A stretch of DNA of 64,000 bases from Lachnospiraceae bacterium (GTDB lineage Bacteria > Bacillota > Clostridia > Lachnospirales > Lachnospiraceae), in the NCBI GenBank assembly GCA_910574865.1, contig CAJTDN010000009.1, forward strand, positions 1 through 64,000. Reading direction: 5' to 3'. This document shows, in pieces, positions 7,574-15,532 of this stretch. A program made the translations under genes and the position numbers. Below the pieces are notes generated by a model, which was given only the letters and a program-made list of their open reading frames with translations, did not search any database and was not told the origin of the DNA. Within the stretch, counting starts at the first letter, position 1. The number at the start of each line of letters is the position of its first letter.

Positions 7574-8074
7574 ATGATGGCAAAAATGATGAAGAGCATG
7601 AAAAAGATGGCGGTACTGGCGTTTAGTATGGTGATGGTTTTCGCATGTCAGCCGATGCTGCGTGTTTCGGCAAGTGGGACGGAGGAAACGGTGCAGACAA
7701 TCGCGTCCTATGACATGACGGTAGGCGGCACCCAGACTTTTGAACTGACGGACGCGGAGGGTGGCGAGGTCATCGTGACGGTCAGCGAAGTGCCGTCAGT
7801 AAACAGGGTGGCGGACGGGACGTACCAGATTTCCTATACGAGTTCGGGAAAATGGGAAGCGGCTTATAAGATTAAAGTGTCGAATGATAGAATCACGTCG
7901 GTATATGATGGATACCATAAGGCATTGACGGGGAGTATTTCTTCGGGAAAGTTAAGAATTGACAGTGCAACACAAGCATCATATACGTTTGAGTATAAAG
8001 GTTTTATGTTTACGTCAAAGAGAGGGATGCGTAGTGTGTTAAATGGAAGTAAAATTGATATATCAGGAATCTGA
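7574..8074 (+). CDS. Secreted small protein, possibly DUF5626-like
   Basis: The 166-residue protein has a strong signal peptide (basic MMAKMMKSMKKM, then MAVLAFSMVMVFACQPML, ending near SAS-GTEE). The Cys in FACQP could make it a lipoprotein, but the context is not a classical lipobox. The mature part is beta-rich: GTYQISYTSSGKWEAAYKIKVSNDRITSVYD, then TGSISSGKLRI. This resembles the DUF5626-type secreted domain of Lachnospiraceae (recognition from memory, not verified). ATG 7574 is preferred over 7568 because GGAG then lies 9 bases upstream. Expression is probably governed by the 21-bp repeat operator and a long leader. Confidence 0.65.
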   Translation: MMAKMMKSMKKMAVLAFSMVMVFACQPMLRVSASGTEETVQTIASYDMTVGGTQTFELTDAEGGEVIVTVSEVPSVNRVADGTYQISYTSSGKWEAAYKIKVSNDRITSVYDGYHKALTGSISSGKLRIDSATQASYTFEYKGFMFTSKRGMRSVLNGSKIDISGI

Positions 8075-8083
8075 GGATGGTTT

Positions 8084-8650
8084 CTAGTGAAGAAACCATC
8101 CTGATATGGTATAGATATCTGACATCGCACAAAGAATGATGACCAAATAAAGCCAGCCGGAATGGAGGGCTTTTTTCCATATAAGAAACAAGGCGACAAG
8201 GCATAGGACAAGATTCAATGGGGCAAATACTCTGGCCACAAGTAAAGTCGCGACCATTAACGTGGTGAGAATAAAAAGTTGCTGCTGTTCATGAGTCATG
8301 CGCCCTAAAGGAGAAAAAGGTTTCTGCCTTTCATTGTCTGTCAAGTTTTCATTTCCAGATGAGCCGGTAGTGATTACCGGGGGGAAGTCAGGCAGGGGAG
8401 ATGCAGGAGACTCGATGTCTTTTGACGGAGAAAGAACATTCAAAAAGTCATTGAGCGGGACATTGTAAAGCGTGCTCAATTGTTTCAGGGAAAGGATATC
8501 CGGCAGACGTGTTCCTTTCTCCCAATTGGAAATGGTGGATGCGTGTATATTCAAAGCGGTAGCCACTTTACTGAGTTTGATGTTTTTCTCCGTCCTTAAG
8601 TTGTATAAATATTCGCCAAAGGCCTGCATATTGTTTTCTGACACAGCCAT
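8084..8650 (-). CDS. XRE-family regulator with C-terminal transmembrane segments
   Basis: The 188-residue protein has an N-terminal helix-turn-helix (residues about 10-65: FGEYLYNLRTEKNIKLSKVATALNIHASTISNWEKGTRLP). A Pro/Ser-rich linker follows, then about two to three hydrophobic segments near the C-terminus (LFILTTLMVATLLVARVFAP, LVLCLVALFLIW, WLYLVIILCAMSDIY). This makes a membrane-tethered DNA-binding protein. AAAGGA lies 11 bases before the start at 8650. It is convergent with secreted protein 1 and downstream of a second XRE gene of the same architecture; the two may be co-transcribed. Confidence 0.85.
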   Translation of the reverse strand: MAVSENNMQAFGEYLYNLRTEKNIKLSKVATALNIHASTISNWEKGTRLPDILSLKQLSTLYNVPLNDFLNVLSPSKDIESPASPLPDFPPVITTGSSGNENLTDNERQKPFSPLGRMTHEQQQLFILTTLMVATLLVARVFAPLNLVLCLVALFLIWKKALHSGWLYLVIILCAMSDIYTISGWFLH

Positions 8651-8727
8651 GTCACTAATGTTCCTTTCTTGTTAAGTGGATGTCTGAGAAAGCTTCCATA
8701 TTATTTCATGTTTATAAAAGTAAACTG

Positions 8728-9420
8728 TTAAAATATAAATAGTTTGAAACAAGATGCTATTTTTTCAACTTCGCCATAGCCAAAGTGAAAAAATAGTTCA
8801 TCAAGAATCCAATATGTTCCGTAACAATTAAATATCAGGCACAAGATGCTTATAATGTCCAATAACCGATTTTGGACACCCAAATGCTTCTTTAATAGAA
8901 AGTAGGCGACACAAAGCGGCAGTCCGACGAGCGGATAGGTGGTTGAAAAAAGAATCACGGCGGCGATAAGAGCCTGCGCGAACATAACAAAATTCTTCGT
9001 CTGTGTTTTTTGTTCTTTAACAAGGTGCTCTTGTTTGTTTATTAATTCTTTTCGTGCTTTTAGAATTTGTTCTTGTTCTTTTTGCTTCTGTTTTTCCCAT
9101 TCCTTTATCTTTTGTTCCCATTCCTCCAGTTTTACGGCCTTGGTGCATATGGCTTCCACGGGGATGGACGGGTTTAAGAAATCCTCCATGGATATCTTGT
9201 AGGAGTCCCGTAATTCCAACATGTAAGAAAGGGATGGGAGAGAAACACCTTGTTCCCAACTGGCAAGGGTCTGCCGACGGACGCCGAGCTTGTCGGCAAA
9301 AGCTTGTTGCGTCTGGAGATGAAATTCCCGTAATTGTGTCAAGCGGGCTCCTAAAACTTCTTTAGATAATCTTGTTTCCGGTTTCAAGGGTAGTGCCTTG
9401 TCAGTTTCATTTTTTGTCAT
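8728..9420 (-). CDS. XRE-family regulator with coiled coil and transmembrane segments
   Basis: The 230-residue protein has an N-terminal helix-turn-helix (about residues 19-75: LGARLTQLREFHLQTQQAFADKLGVRRQTLASWEQGVSLP). A highly charged coiled coil follows (LEEWEQKIKEWEKQKQKEQEQ and onward, about residues 95-145), then two or three membrane helices at the C-terminus. The start at 9420 is set by AAGGAG 9 bases upstream. An extended open frame continues upstream to 9831 but crosses the promoter region and has no other support. It is divergent from the secreted protein at 9812, which it may regulate. Confidence 0.85.
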   Translation of the reverse strand: MTKNETDKALPLKPETRLSKEVLGARLTQLREFHLQTQQAFADKLGVRRQTLASWEQGVSLPSLSYMLELRDSYKISMEDFLNPSIPVEAICTKAVKLEEWEQKIKEWEKQKQKEQEQILKARKELINKQEHLVKEQKTQTKNFVMFAQALIAAVILFSTTYPLVGLPLCVAYFLLKKHLGVQNRLLDIISILCLIFNCYGTYWILDELFFHFGYGEVEKIASCFKLFIF

Positions 9421-9511
9421 AAGTATGCTCCTTACATTTGTGGCAAAAAATAAGTAGAAATCAATTGGCTTTCGCTTATAAAAAGCTTGAGTTGTGTTTT
9501 CTACTTGGAAA

Positions 9512-9540
9512 AGTGTACCATAAAAAATAGAGATAGACAA
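9512..9540 (-). promoter_or_regulatory. Promoter of the coiled-coil XRE regulator
   Basis: On the minus strand: TTGTCT (9540-9535), a 17-base spacer ending in TG-G, TACACT (9517-9512), an extended -10 arrangement. A small hairpin (ccatacc/ggtatgg, 9559-9581) lies upstream, between the divergent promoters. Confidence 0.5.
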
Positions 9541-9623
9541 CCTTTTGTTTGAAAAATCCCATACCTGAAAGTTGGGTATGGTTACATCCCCCAAAAGTGA
9601 ATTTCTGGGTAAAATTGGCGTAT

Positions 9624-9677
9624 GCAGGAAAAACGGGCAAAAAAGCAGGAAAAACCGAGGTGGTGGCAGGAAAAAAC
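9624..9677. promoter_or_regulatory. Three direct repeats at 21-bp spacing, copy 2
   Basis: GCAGGAAAAAC starts at 9624, 9645 and 9666, again with exactly 21-bp spacing. The third copy again has six A's. The block from the first repeat to GGTGATTT is almost the same as at 7187-7260, although the genes downstream are unrelated. It lies directly upstream of the -35 at 9703. Confidence 0.65.
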
Positions 9678-9702
9678 TGCAAAAATGTCGGGTGATTTTG
9701 GC

Positions 9703-9731
9703 TTGTGAAAGGGAGAAAGGTGTGCTATGGT
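9703..9731 (+). promoter_or_regulatory. Promoter of secreted protein 2
   Basis: TTGTGA (9703-9708), a 17-base spacer, TATGGT (9726-9731). The position relative to the triple repeat is the same as in copy 1 (26 bases from the last repeat to the -35). Confidence 0.6.
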
Positions 9732-9811
9732 TATTGCAAGGAAGATTCCGGAAGAATCCTGAACAGAAGAATGTAACCAGTGAACTTGGATTTAGAAAAG
9801 GAGAATGCGTC

Positions 9812-10828
9812 ATGAAGGTAAAAAGAAGCATAAAGATATTATCCTATGTTTTATCAGCGGCAATGTTGTTGTCAGTAGGAACAGTTGCAAACGCAGAAGC
9901 ATCGGAGGATGTTTCAGAAAATGTGAAGCTGAGCGAACGAGAGCAACGTTTGGAAGAGATTTTGAATGATTATTATGATGCGGTGAATGCGCAAGAAAAT
10001 CAGCTTTCTGCCGCATCCTCATATCAAAATGAGAATTCTATTCAAGAGGAAACGGTCGCTTTGTTGAATGAAGAAGGTTTTGAGGCATACAGTGTAAATG
10101 ATGATACTTACGCATCCGTGCAAGATACACTTGACACGGATTTGAAGGAACTTGGAGTTGATTCGGAGTATTCTTATATTATTGTGGTAGATGCGGCCGG
10201 AGAGGGGAATGGAAATGCGCAGACGCGGGCAAGTTATGGCGGGTCGTTTAATTATACGTATAACGGTACAACATATAGCCTGAGGCGGCTTACGGTTTTT
10301 GCTAGCGATGATCCTAAAATGAACAAACAGTCTACTGCTGATTTGTTGAAATCGGCATCCACAAATTTAATTGAGAATTGTTTGAACACAGCGATATATG
10401 CATATATTGACTTTTTGAGTGGCCCATTACATATGGGAACAGTCGCTTCGATTTGTGGATTGGGGATTGGAAATTTCAGAAATGGACAATCTGCCACGTT
10501 AACTTTGACGGGTGCGACGGTTTGGACAAGAGAATACACGCAAGTGTGGAGTAGTTATGATCAAAAATGGATTAGTGGCTCAAGTGTGGAATATGTACAG
10601 TCGAAATCATCTATTACGGCAAGTTATTATGATGCATATAGCAATACTCCCCAGATTGTAACAAGGCCATCCTCAAGAACATCGTATTCTAAACACTGGA
10701 ATACTACATGGAGAAATCAATATGCCGTGGTAGGGTATTTGAATTCTTTTCTGCAGTATGATACGGTGGGAAATGTAAAATATTCATATGGCGGCACGGT
10801 TAAAATCACACACTATGAGAATTTTTAA
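9812..10828 (+). CDS. Secreted protein of unknown function
   Basis: The 338-residue protein has a clear Sec signal peptide (KVKRSIKILSYVLSAAMLLSVGTVANA, cleavage before EASED). A Glu/Asn-rich helical N-terminal region follows (about 28-130), then a Ser/Thr/Tyr/Trp-rich beta-type C-terminal half (SGPLHMGTVASICGLGIGN, LTLTGATVWTREYTQVWSSYD, AVVGYLNSFLQYD). I do not recognise the family. Length and composition would suit a large secreted bacteriocin-like or surface protein, which is inference. AGGAG lies 8 bases before ATG 9812. The gene sits between a membrane-tethered XRE regulator and membrane paralogue A2. Confidence 0.75.
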   Translation: MKVKRSIKILSYVLSAAMLLSVGTVANAEASEDVSENVKLSEREQRLEEILNDYYDAVNAQENQLSAASSYQNENSIQEETVALLNEEGFEAYSVNDDTYASVQDTLDTDLKELGVDSEYSYIIVVDAAGEGNGNAQTRASYGGSFNYTYNGTTYSLRRLTVFASDDPKMNKQSTADLLKSASTNLIENCLNTAIYAYIDFLSGPLHMGTVASICGLGIGNFRNGQSATLTLTGATVWTREYTQVWSSYDQKWISGSSVEYVQSKSSITASYYDAYSNTPQIVTRPSSRTSYSKHWNTTWRNQYAVVGYLNSFLQYDTVGNVKYSYGGTVKITHYENF

Positions 10829-10858
10829 TCTACGAACTGTTTTCATATGCTGATATTC

Positions 10859-10890
10859 GCAGTACCCAATGCTTATTTTGTGGGTACTGC
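10859..10890 (+). terminator. Hairpin between secreted protein 2 and paralogue A2
   Basis: Perfect 10-bp stem gcagtaccca/tgggtactgc (10859-10868 with 10881-10890). It is followed by ggtatttg rather than a T run, so it may be a partial terminator or an mRNA-stabilising hairpin. Confidence 0.5.
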
Positions 10891-10912
10891 GGTATTTGAG
10901 GAGGGATGTCTT

Positions 10913-11482
10913 GTGAGAAAGAAAATCAAATGGGTTGTATTATTGGCGGTCGTGGTTCTGGTTATCGTGTTTGCCCCGGTTCCGATTCCACATTTTACCG
11001 ATTTCACTTCGGTTTATGATAAGGACGGACATGAGGCGGATGTCACGATAAAGGTGTGTTTTGTGCATTTTAAGCCTCTGTTTTTCCAGTACGGGACGTA
11101 TGAGGGATTCCCCGTGGGTTCGGTAAAGGTATATGATAATTCTGCCAAGGAGGAAATCTGTGATTTACGGTTTAACGGATATCTGACATCCGCATCGGAA
11201 AATACATATATGGCCACGGCCTATGAATTGGACAGACGCACCGTTGATAAAATTGAGGGCACGGTGCCTTATACGACCAACTACACGGGAAATTTAATCT
11301 GGGATGAATCGTTCGATAACGTCGTGCTGCCTATTGTGATGATGGAAATAGATTTAAAATCTGGTGAAACTACATATGGTTCCTTTGCGTATATGGCATC
11401 CAAGAAAGATTTAACCTTTGATGAACTTACGGAATTATTTTATATTTATAGGGGGGTCATTTTGTATAATCCTGAATCGTAA
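10913..11482 (+). CDS. Membrane-anchored protein of unknown function (paralogue A2)
   Basis: The 189-residue protein begins (GTG) RKKIKWVVLLAVVVLVIVFAPVPIPHF, a single N-terminal anchor, followed by an extracellular domain matching paralogue A1 at 6501-7076 (SVYDKDGHEADVTIKV, VHFKPLFFQYGTYEG, GSVKVYDNSAKEEICDL, SFAYMASKKDLTFDEL). The leader GAGGAGGGATGTCTT before the GTG is nearly the same as that of A1, so the duplication included the translation signal. A longer frame from 10847 runs through the hairpin at 10859-10890 and is not preferred. The function is unknown; it follows the secreted protein directly. Confidence 0.78.
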   Translation: MRKKIKWVVLLAVVVLVIVFAPVPIPHFTDFTSVYDKDGHEADVTIKVCFVHFKPLFFQYGTYEGFPVGSVKVYDNSAKEEICDLRFNGYLTSASENTYMATAYELDRRTVDKIEGTVPYTTNYTGNLIWDESFDNVVLPIVMMEIDLKSGETTYGSFAYMASKKDLTFDELTELFYIYRGVILYNPES

Positions 11483-11532
11483 TAACTGTTAATTTTCGCT
11501 TATTTATGGGCAGAGGGGGAGGGACGTTGTGT

Positions 11533-13644
11533 ATGAAGAAGATGGTAATGAACCACGAGAGCCGGTATTTGTTTAAGAACAAAATCATACTGATGTTTTT
11601 GGCGTTGTGCATGATAACGCCGGTTTACTATATTGTATCGCAGATGCGTTATGACGTGGACGGCTATTACGTTTTTATCAGTTACGTCAGGGTGTGGCAT
11701 TTTTATGTCTGTCTGGCGTTTGCGGCGGTCGGCTATTATTGTTTTGCGGCCGCGTCCGAAAACCATTGCGCGGAGGTGGCCGACGCCATCAGGCGCAAGC
11801 GGTATGTGTGGAACCGGCGCATAATTTCGGCAGTACTTGGCGTGGTGGCATTTTATAATGTGGTTTGCATCGTGATGCTTATAATTTGTTCCTTGGAAAA
11901 GGACGGGACTTCGTATTTTATTTCTTATTTTTGGTGGGATTTTATATGCAATATTTTCTTGCCCATGCTGGTCTTTATCGGAATGGCTTATTTGGCGGCG
12001 CAGGTCAGCCGTTTTTCGCAAGTCAGGGCGCTTTCCATGATGATTATTTTTTTCTTGTTATGCAGTTCGTTGAAAGAACAAGTAGTCTGGCAAAAGAAAC
12101 CGGAAGGGTTTCCGATAGACCGCGTCCTGCAAGTGGTATTTACCCCGTTTTATTTATTTTATAGCGGGAACTGGGAAACGGACAGCCAATACGGGGCGCA
12201 AGGGGATTGGGGAAGGATATTCTGGCAGTTGTTCTGGCTCGTGTTGTTTGTGATGACGGCATTTTATTTACATATCCGGGAAAATGGGAAAACGGAAGGA
12301 AAGAAAAGGCTGCATAACGGACTGGTTTTAGGGGCGGGTGCGGTGTGTACGGTGGCGCTGTTTGTGGGGGCGTGCATCCCGGAAAGCAGGTATCGGTTAG
12401 AAGAGTCTTGGAACGGCGTGTTCCAGGACGCGCGGATGACGTATTTTGACGTGGCATATGAGCGCGGGATGGGAAATGTGGGGACGGATTTTACGGTCAC
12501 TTCGTATGACTTGGAGATAGATATCGAGCGAAGGTTAAATGTAGACGGGACGCTTCATGTACGGGCAAAGGAGGGAACGTGCCAGGAGCTTGTTTTTACC
12601 TTGTATCGTGATTACAAGGTGAAGGAACTAACGGCGGACGTTCCATGCACATGGTGGCAGGAGGACGATTTGGTTTATTGCACGTTTGAAACGCCGATTG
12701 CAGAAACCGACGTGCAGATTCGCTATGGCGGATTTAGCAAAAGGTTTTATTCCAGCGCGCAGGGAATCATGCTGCCGGGATTTTTCCCGTGGTATCCGAT
12801 GGCGGGAGAGCGTCCGGTTTCCGTGCATTATAATGAATATCTGGCGGGACAAGGGTATTTCCCTTATAACCGGGTGGACGAGGCAAAGTTCACGGTATCG
12901 CTGGATGCCCGTTGCGAAAGTATTTCTAATTTGGAACTGGTAAGCGAGTCGGGGTGGAGAAAAGAGTACGAGGGAACCGGGGACAGCCTGACGCTGCTTG
13001 GCGGGAAGCTGGTGCGGGTGGAAGATTCCGAGGTGCAGGACGTTCTGCCACTGTCATTTTTTCAAGGGGCGGATGTGGAAACGGACGTGGCCGTCAAGGA
13101 ACAAATGTGGAAGGACATGGTGGATACCGTGGAAAACCGGTTCGGGATTGACACGGGGAATGCCACCGGGAAAAAATTGATTTTCGGTTCCCAGGACTTG
13201 TCCAGGAATTCTGTCAATAATGGCATCGTTGAGTTTGAAGATTACGTGCTGGCCGCGCAGGATGAGTTTTATCTGGGAACGTATTTACATTATATATTGA
13301 CGGAACATGAGCGGGTATCCCCGTTGCTGCTGATTTTCGACGGGGCCGTTTGCATGATGTTTGAATATACGTCCGCAGAGTTTGTGACGGACAGTTTGTT
13401 GATGGAGGCACAAAATTATAATTACGTACAGGAAATTCAAAAAGGGGATAATGCGGTCTTGTTCGATAACGTGCCATTGGAGGCGGCGGTGGAGCATATC
13501 GACGGGGAAACGTTGATACACGAGATTACGTGGTATTTGCTTGAGCAGGATAAACTGGAAACGGACGAGGCGTTCTTTGATTATTTGGAAGAAAAGTATG
13601 GTTACGAGGTAGAGGCGGAACTGGCAGGGAGGGAAGACGAATGA
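11533..13644 (+). CDS. ABC-2 type permease with degenerate M1-peptidase-like extracellular domain
   Basis: The 703-residue protein has about seven hydrophobic helices in the first 290 residues (for example IILMFLALCMITPVYYIVS and LPMLVFIGMAYLAA). A large extracytoplasmic domain follows, with the layout of M1-aminopeptidase-type N-domains: SYDLEIDIERRLNVDGTLHV, FTLYRDYKVKEL, then FYSSAQGIMLPGFFPWYPM. The HExxH zinc motif of active M1 enzymes is not present, so this domain should be catalytically dead. ATG 11533 follows a GGGGAGGGA site; TTG 11527 is possible. The stop overlaps the ATPase start by 4 bases (ATGA), so the pair forms an exporter. Similar fusions occur in other Firmicutes. Confidence 0.78.
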   Translation: MKKMVMNHESRYLFKNKIILMFLALCMITPVYYIVSQMRYDVDGYYVFISYVRVWHFYVCLAFAAVGYYCFAAASENHCAEVADAIRRKRYVWNRRIISAVLGVVAFYNVVCIVMLIICSLEKDGTSYFISYFWWDFICNIFLPMLVFIGMAYLAAQVSRFSQVRALSMMIIFFLLCSSLKEQVVWQKKPEGFPIDRVLQVVFTPFYLFYSGNWETDSQYGAQGDWGRIFWQLFWLVLFVMTAFYLHIRENGKTEGKKRLHNGLVLGAGAVCTVALFVGACIPESRYRLEESWNGVFQDARMTYFDVAYERGMGNVGTDFTVTSYDLEIDIERRLNVDGTLHVRAKEGTCQELVFTLYRDYKVKELTADVPCTWWQEDDLVYCTFETPIAETDVQIRYGGFSKRFYSSAQGIMLPGFFPWYPMAGERPVSVHYNEYLAGQGYFPYNRVDEAKFTVSLDARCESISNLELVSESGWRKEYEGTGDSLTLLGGKLVRVEDSEVQDVLPLSFFQGADVETDVAVKEQMWKDMVDTVENRFGIDTGNATGKKLIFGSQDLSRNSVNNGIVEFEDYVLAAQDEFYLGTYLHYILTEHERVSPLLLIFDGAVCMMFEYTSAEFVTDSLLMEAQNYNYVQEIQKGDNAVLFDNVPLEAAVEHIDGETLIHEITWYLLEQDKLETDEAFFDYLEEKYGYEVEAELAGREDE

Positions 13645-14546
13645 TTATCGTAAAAGATTTGAAGAAAAATTACCGTAAAAAATGTGCACTTAAAGGGGTA
13701 TCATTTTCCGTGTCCCAAGGCGTTACCGGCGTATTGGGGCCGAACGGTTCTGGCAAGACGACGCTTTTCCGGATTTTGGCGGGAATCCTCGGACAATCGG
13801 GCGGGGAGATTTATTTTCGGGATAAAAACGGCGTGGCGGTATCGGCGGAAGATTTTCGTATCGGGTACATTTCACAGGCGTTCGGACTGATACCGGACTA
13901 TACGTTGTGGGAGCACATGGAATATTTTGCTTGTTTGAAAGGGCTTGAAAAAGGCGAGTGGCAGGTGGAAATCGAGCAGGCTCTGGAGGCCGTGCACTTG
14001 TCGGACGAGAAGGGGACGAAATGCCGTAAACTGTCTGGGGGCATGGTACGCAGGGCGGGAATCGCGCAGACCCTTTTAGGCAGGCCGGATTTGATATTGT
14101 TGGACGAGCCGACGGTCGGGCTTGACCCGGAAGAACGGTTACGTTTCCAGGACATTATCCGGGAGCGGAAGGTGCAGTGCCCGGTCTTGCTGGCAACGCA
14201 TTTGATAGAGGACGTGATGGAACTGTGCAACCAGGCGTTGGTACTGTCCAAGGGAGAATTGCTTTTCCACGACGAGATAGAAAAGCTTGCCTCGTTGGCG
14301 GAGGGCAGGGTTTATTTGCTCCCGGAGGAGGAATTTGCACGATGCAAGGAACGTGGCATGAAGGTGAAAAACCAGTATGGGGAGGATTCCAGGCAGCAGG
14401 TGCGGTTTTTGCGGCTGGATGAAACGAAAGCGGACCAGACATCGGTGGAGTCAGTTCTTGAAAAGGCCAGGCCGGTCCCGCCACAGATTGAGGACGGGTA
14501 TTTGTATTTGCTGCGTACGCAGGAAAAGAGACAGAATGTGGGTTGA
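13641..14546 (+). CDS. ABC transporter ATP-binding protein
   Basis: The 301-residue protein has Walker A GPNGSGKTT (about residues 33-41), a Q-loop in GYISQAFG, signature LSGGMVRRAG, Walker B LILLDEPTVGLD, and the switch His in LLATHLIEDV. The C-terminal 80 residues are an accessory domain of the kind seen in ABC-2 exporters. It is translationally coupled to the permease by a 4-base overlap. The cargo is unknown; the neighbouring secreted proteins carry Sec signals, so the exporter may instead protect against a peptide or act on the envelope. Confidence 0.92.
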   Translation: MIIVKDLKKNYRKKCALKGVSFSVSQGVTGVLGPNGSGKTTLFRILAGILGQSGGEIYFRDKNGVAVSAEDFRIGYISQAFGLIPDYTLWEHMEYFACLKGLEKGEWQVEIEQALEAVHLSDEKGTKCRKLSGGMVRRAGIAQTLLGRPDLILLDEPTVGLDPEERLRFQDIIRERKVQCPVLLATHLIEDVMELCNQALVLSKGELLFHDEIEKLASLAEGRVYLLPEEEFARCKERGMKVKNQYGEDSRQQVRFLRLDETKADQTSVESVLEKARPVPPQIEDGYLYLLRTQEKRQNVG

Positions 14547-14552
14547 AAGGGT

Positions 14553-15083
14553 ATGGAAACGGGGATGCGAAAGATAAAAAACTTGCTTGTCATGACGGGG
14601 TGGTGTGTCCGCCGGCGTTGGCCATGGATGGCGGTCGTCTTGTTCGGCATGTATGGAATCATGCTGTCTGTCCAGATGAATATTCTCGAATTTTTTTATT
14701 GGAATATCGAAGTGGCGGAAAAAGAATTCTGGCATGTGGCGGAGGTTATGCAATTGCTTTTTGTTACGCTTTTGCTGTATATGGTTTTTGAGCAATTTTA
14801 TCACCGGGACGTGCGTGAGGTCGTGGAGGCGGCACGTTTTCCTGAAACCGCCATGCCGGTGGTGATATTTGCCATGATTTTTTTGATGACGACGCCTACC
14901 GTGGTTTGGTACATGGGAATATATCCAAATACATTTTCGCACATGGGGCGGATTTGGGGCATGCAGGTTTTGGCTATCGGCGTGTATTATGTGATTCTCA
15001 GGGCTGGCAAGCGGGTGTTGCCGGTCACGCTCGGACTGGTCGCGGTGGTGGCGGCGTGGGGGTATTATGGCAGGTTCTTCTAA
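14553..15083 (+). CDS. Multi-pass membrane protein, ABC exporter subunit
   Basis: The 176-residue protein has about five hydrophobic segments (WMAVVLFGMYGIMLS, LLFVTLLLYMVFEQFY, PVVIFAMIFLMTTPTVVWY, GMQVLAIGVYYVILRAG, TLGLVAVVAAWGYYGRF). The central HRDVREVVEAARFPETAMPVV is cytoplasmic. It starts 6 bases after the ATPase stop, with only a weak AAAGGG site, and is probably coupled to it. The short length suggests a second, half-size permease. ATG 14565 is an alternative start. Confidence 0.72.
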   Translation: METGMRKIKNLLVMTGWCVRRRWPWMAVVLFGMYGIMLSVQMNILEFFYWNIEVAEKEFWHVAEVMQLLFVTLLLYMVFEQFYHRDVREVVEAARFPETAMPVVIFAMIFLMTTPTVVWYMGIYPNTFSHMGRIWGMQVLAIGVYYVILRAGKRVLPVTLGLVAVVAAWGYYGRFF

Positions 15084-15085
15084 GG

Positions 15086-15505
15086 CATGTAACTAATGAT
15101 GAGAGCCAAAGGCGGTTTACCCTTCGTTTCGGAGGGACTAAGGAAATCGGTGATCCATATACGAAGTATGCGGTTTCCGTCACGGAGAACATGAAAGGCA
15201 ATTTGATGACGGAAAAAGCGATTCCCATAGTCAAGTATGGCGGGGTGTCAGAGGACGGGAAAACGTGTTATTTGTTTGACGGTGATGAGCTTCCGGTGGC
15301 TGGTAATACATATATCTTTTTTGCATATGCACAAGATGATGGTTCGCTATTGATTAGCGGTCCGGTGTCTAATGTACAAGTAGATAATGAAGATGCCGTA
15401 AGAGCGCGAGGTAATATCATAACGTATGAAGATGTCAAGGACGCGTGTCAAAACCAGATTGATTCAGGATGTGAACGGTCGGCTTCTATATATGAGGCGC
15501 GATAA
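15086..15505 (+). pseudogene. 5'-truncated gene for a secreted beta-rich protein
   Basis: The frame ending at 15505 encodes DPYTKYAVSVTENMKGNL, then KYGGVSEDGKTCYLFDGDELPVAGNTYIFFAYAQDDGSLLISGP. This reads as the C-terminal part of an extracytoplasmic protein, but no start codon with a site, and no signal peptide, precedes it. The frame merely runs back through the permease gene. It probably lost its 5' end when the upstream region was rearranged. The original family is not recognised. Confidence 0.55.
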
Positions 15506-15532
15506 AAAGCGCGAAGCACAAAGGAGATACCA

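Noticed and set aside
9421-9831. Upstream extension of the coiled-coil XRE gene
   Set aside because: The extension crosses the promoter and the 21-bp repeat operator, while a good ribosome binding site supports the start at 9420.
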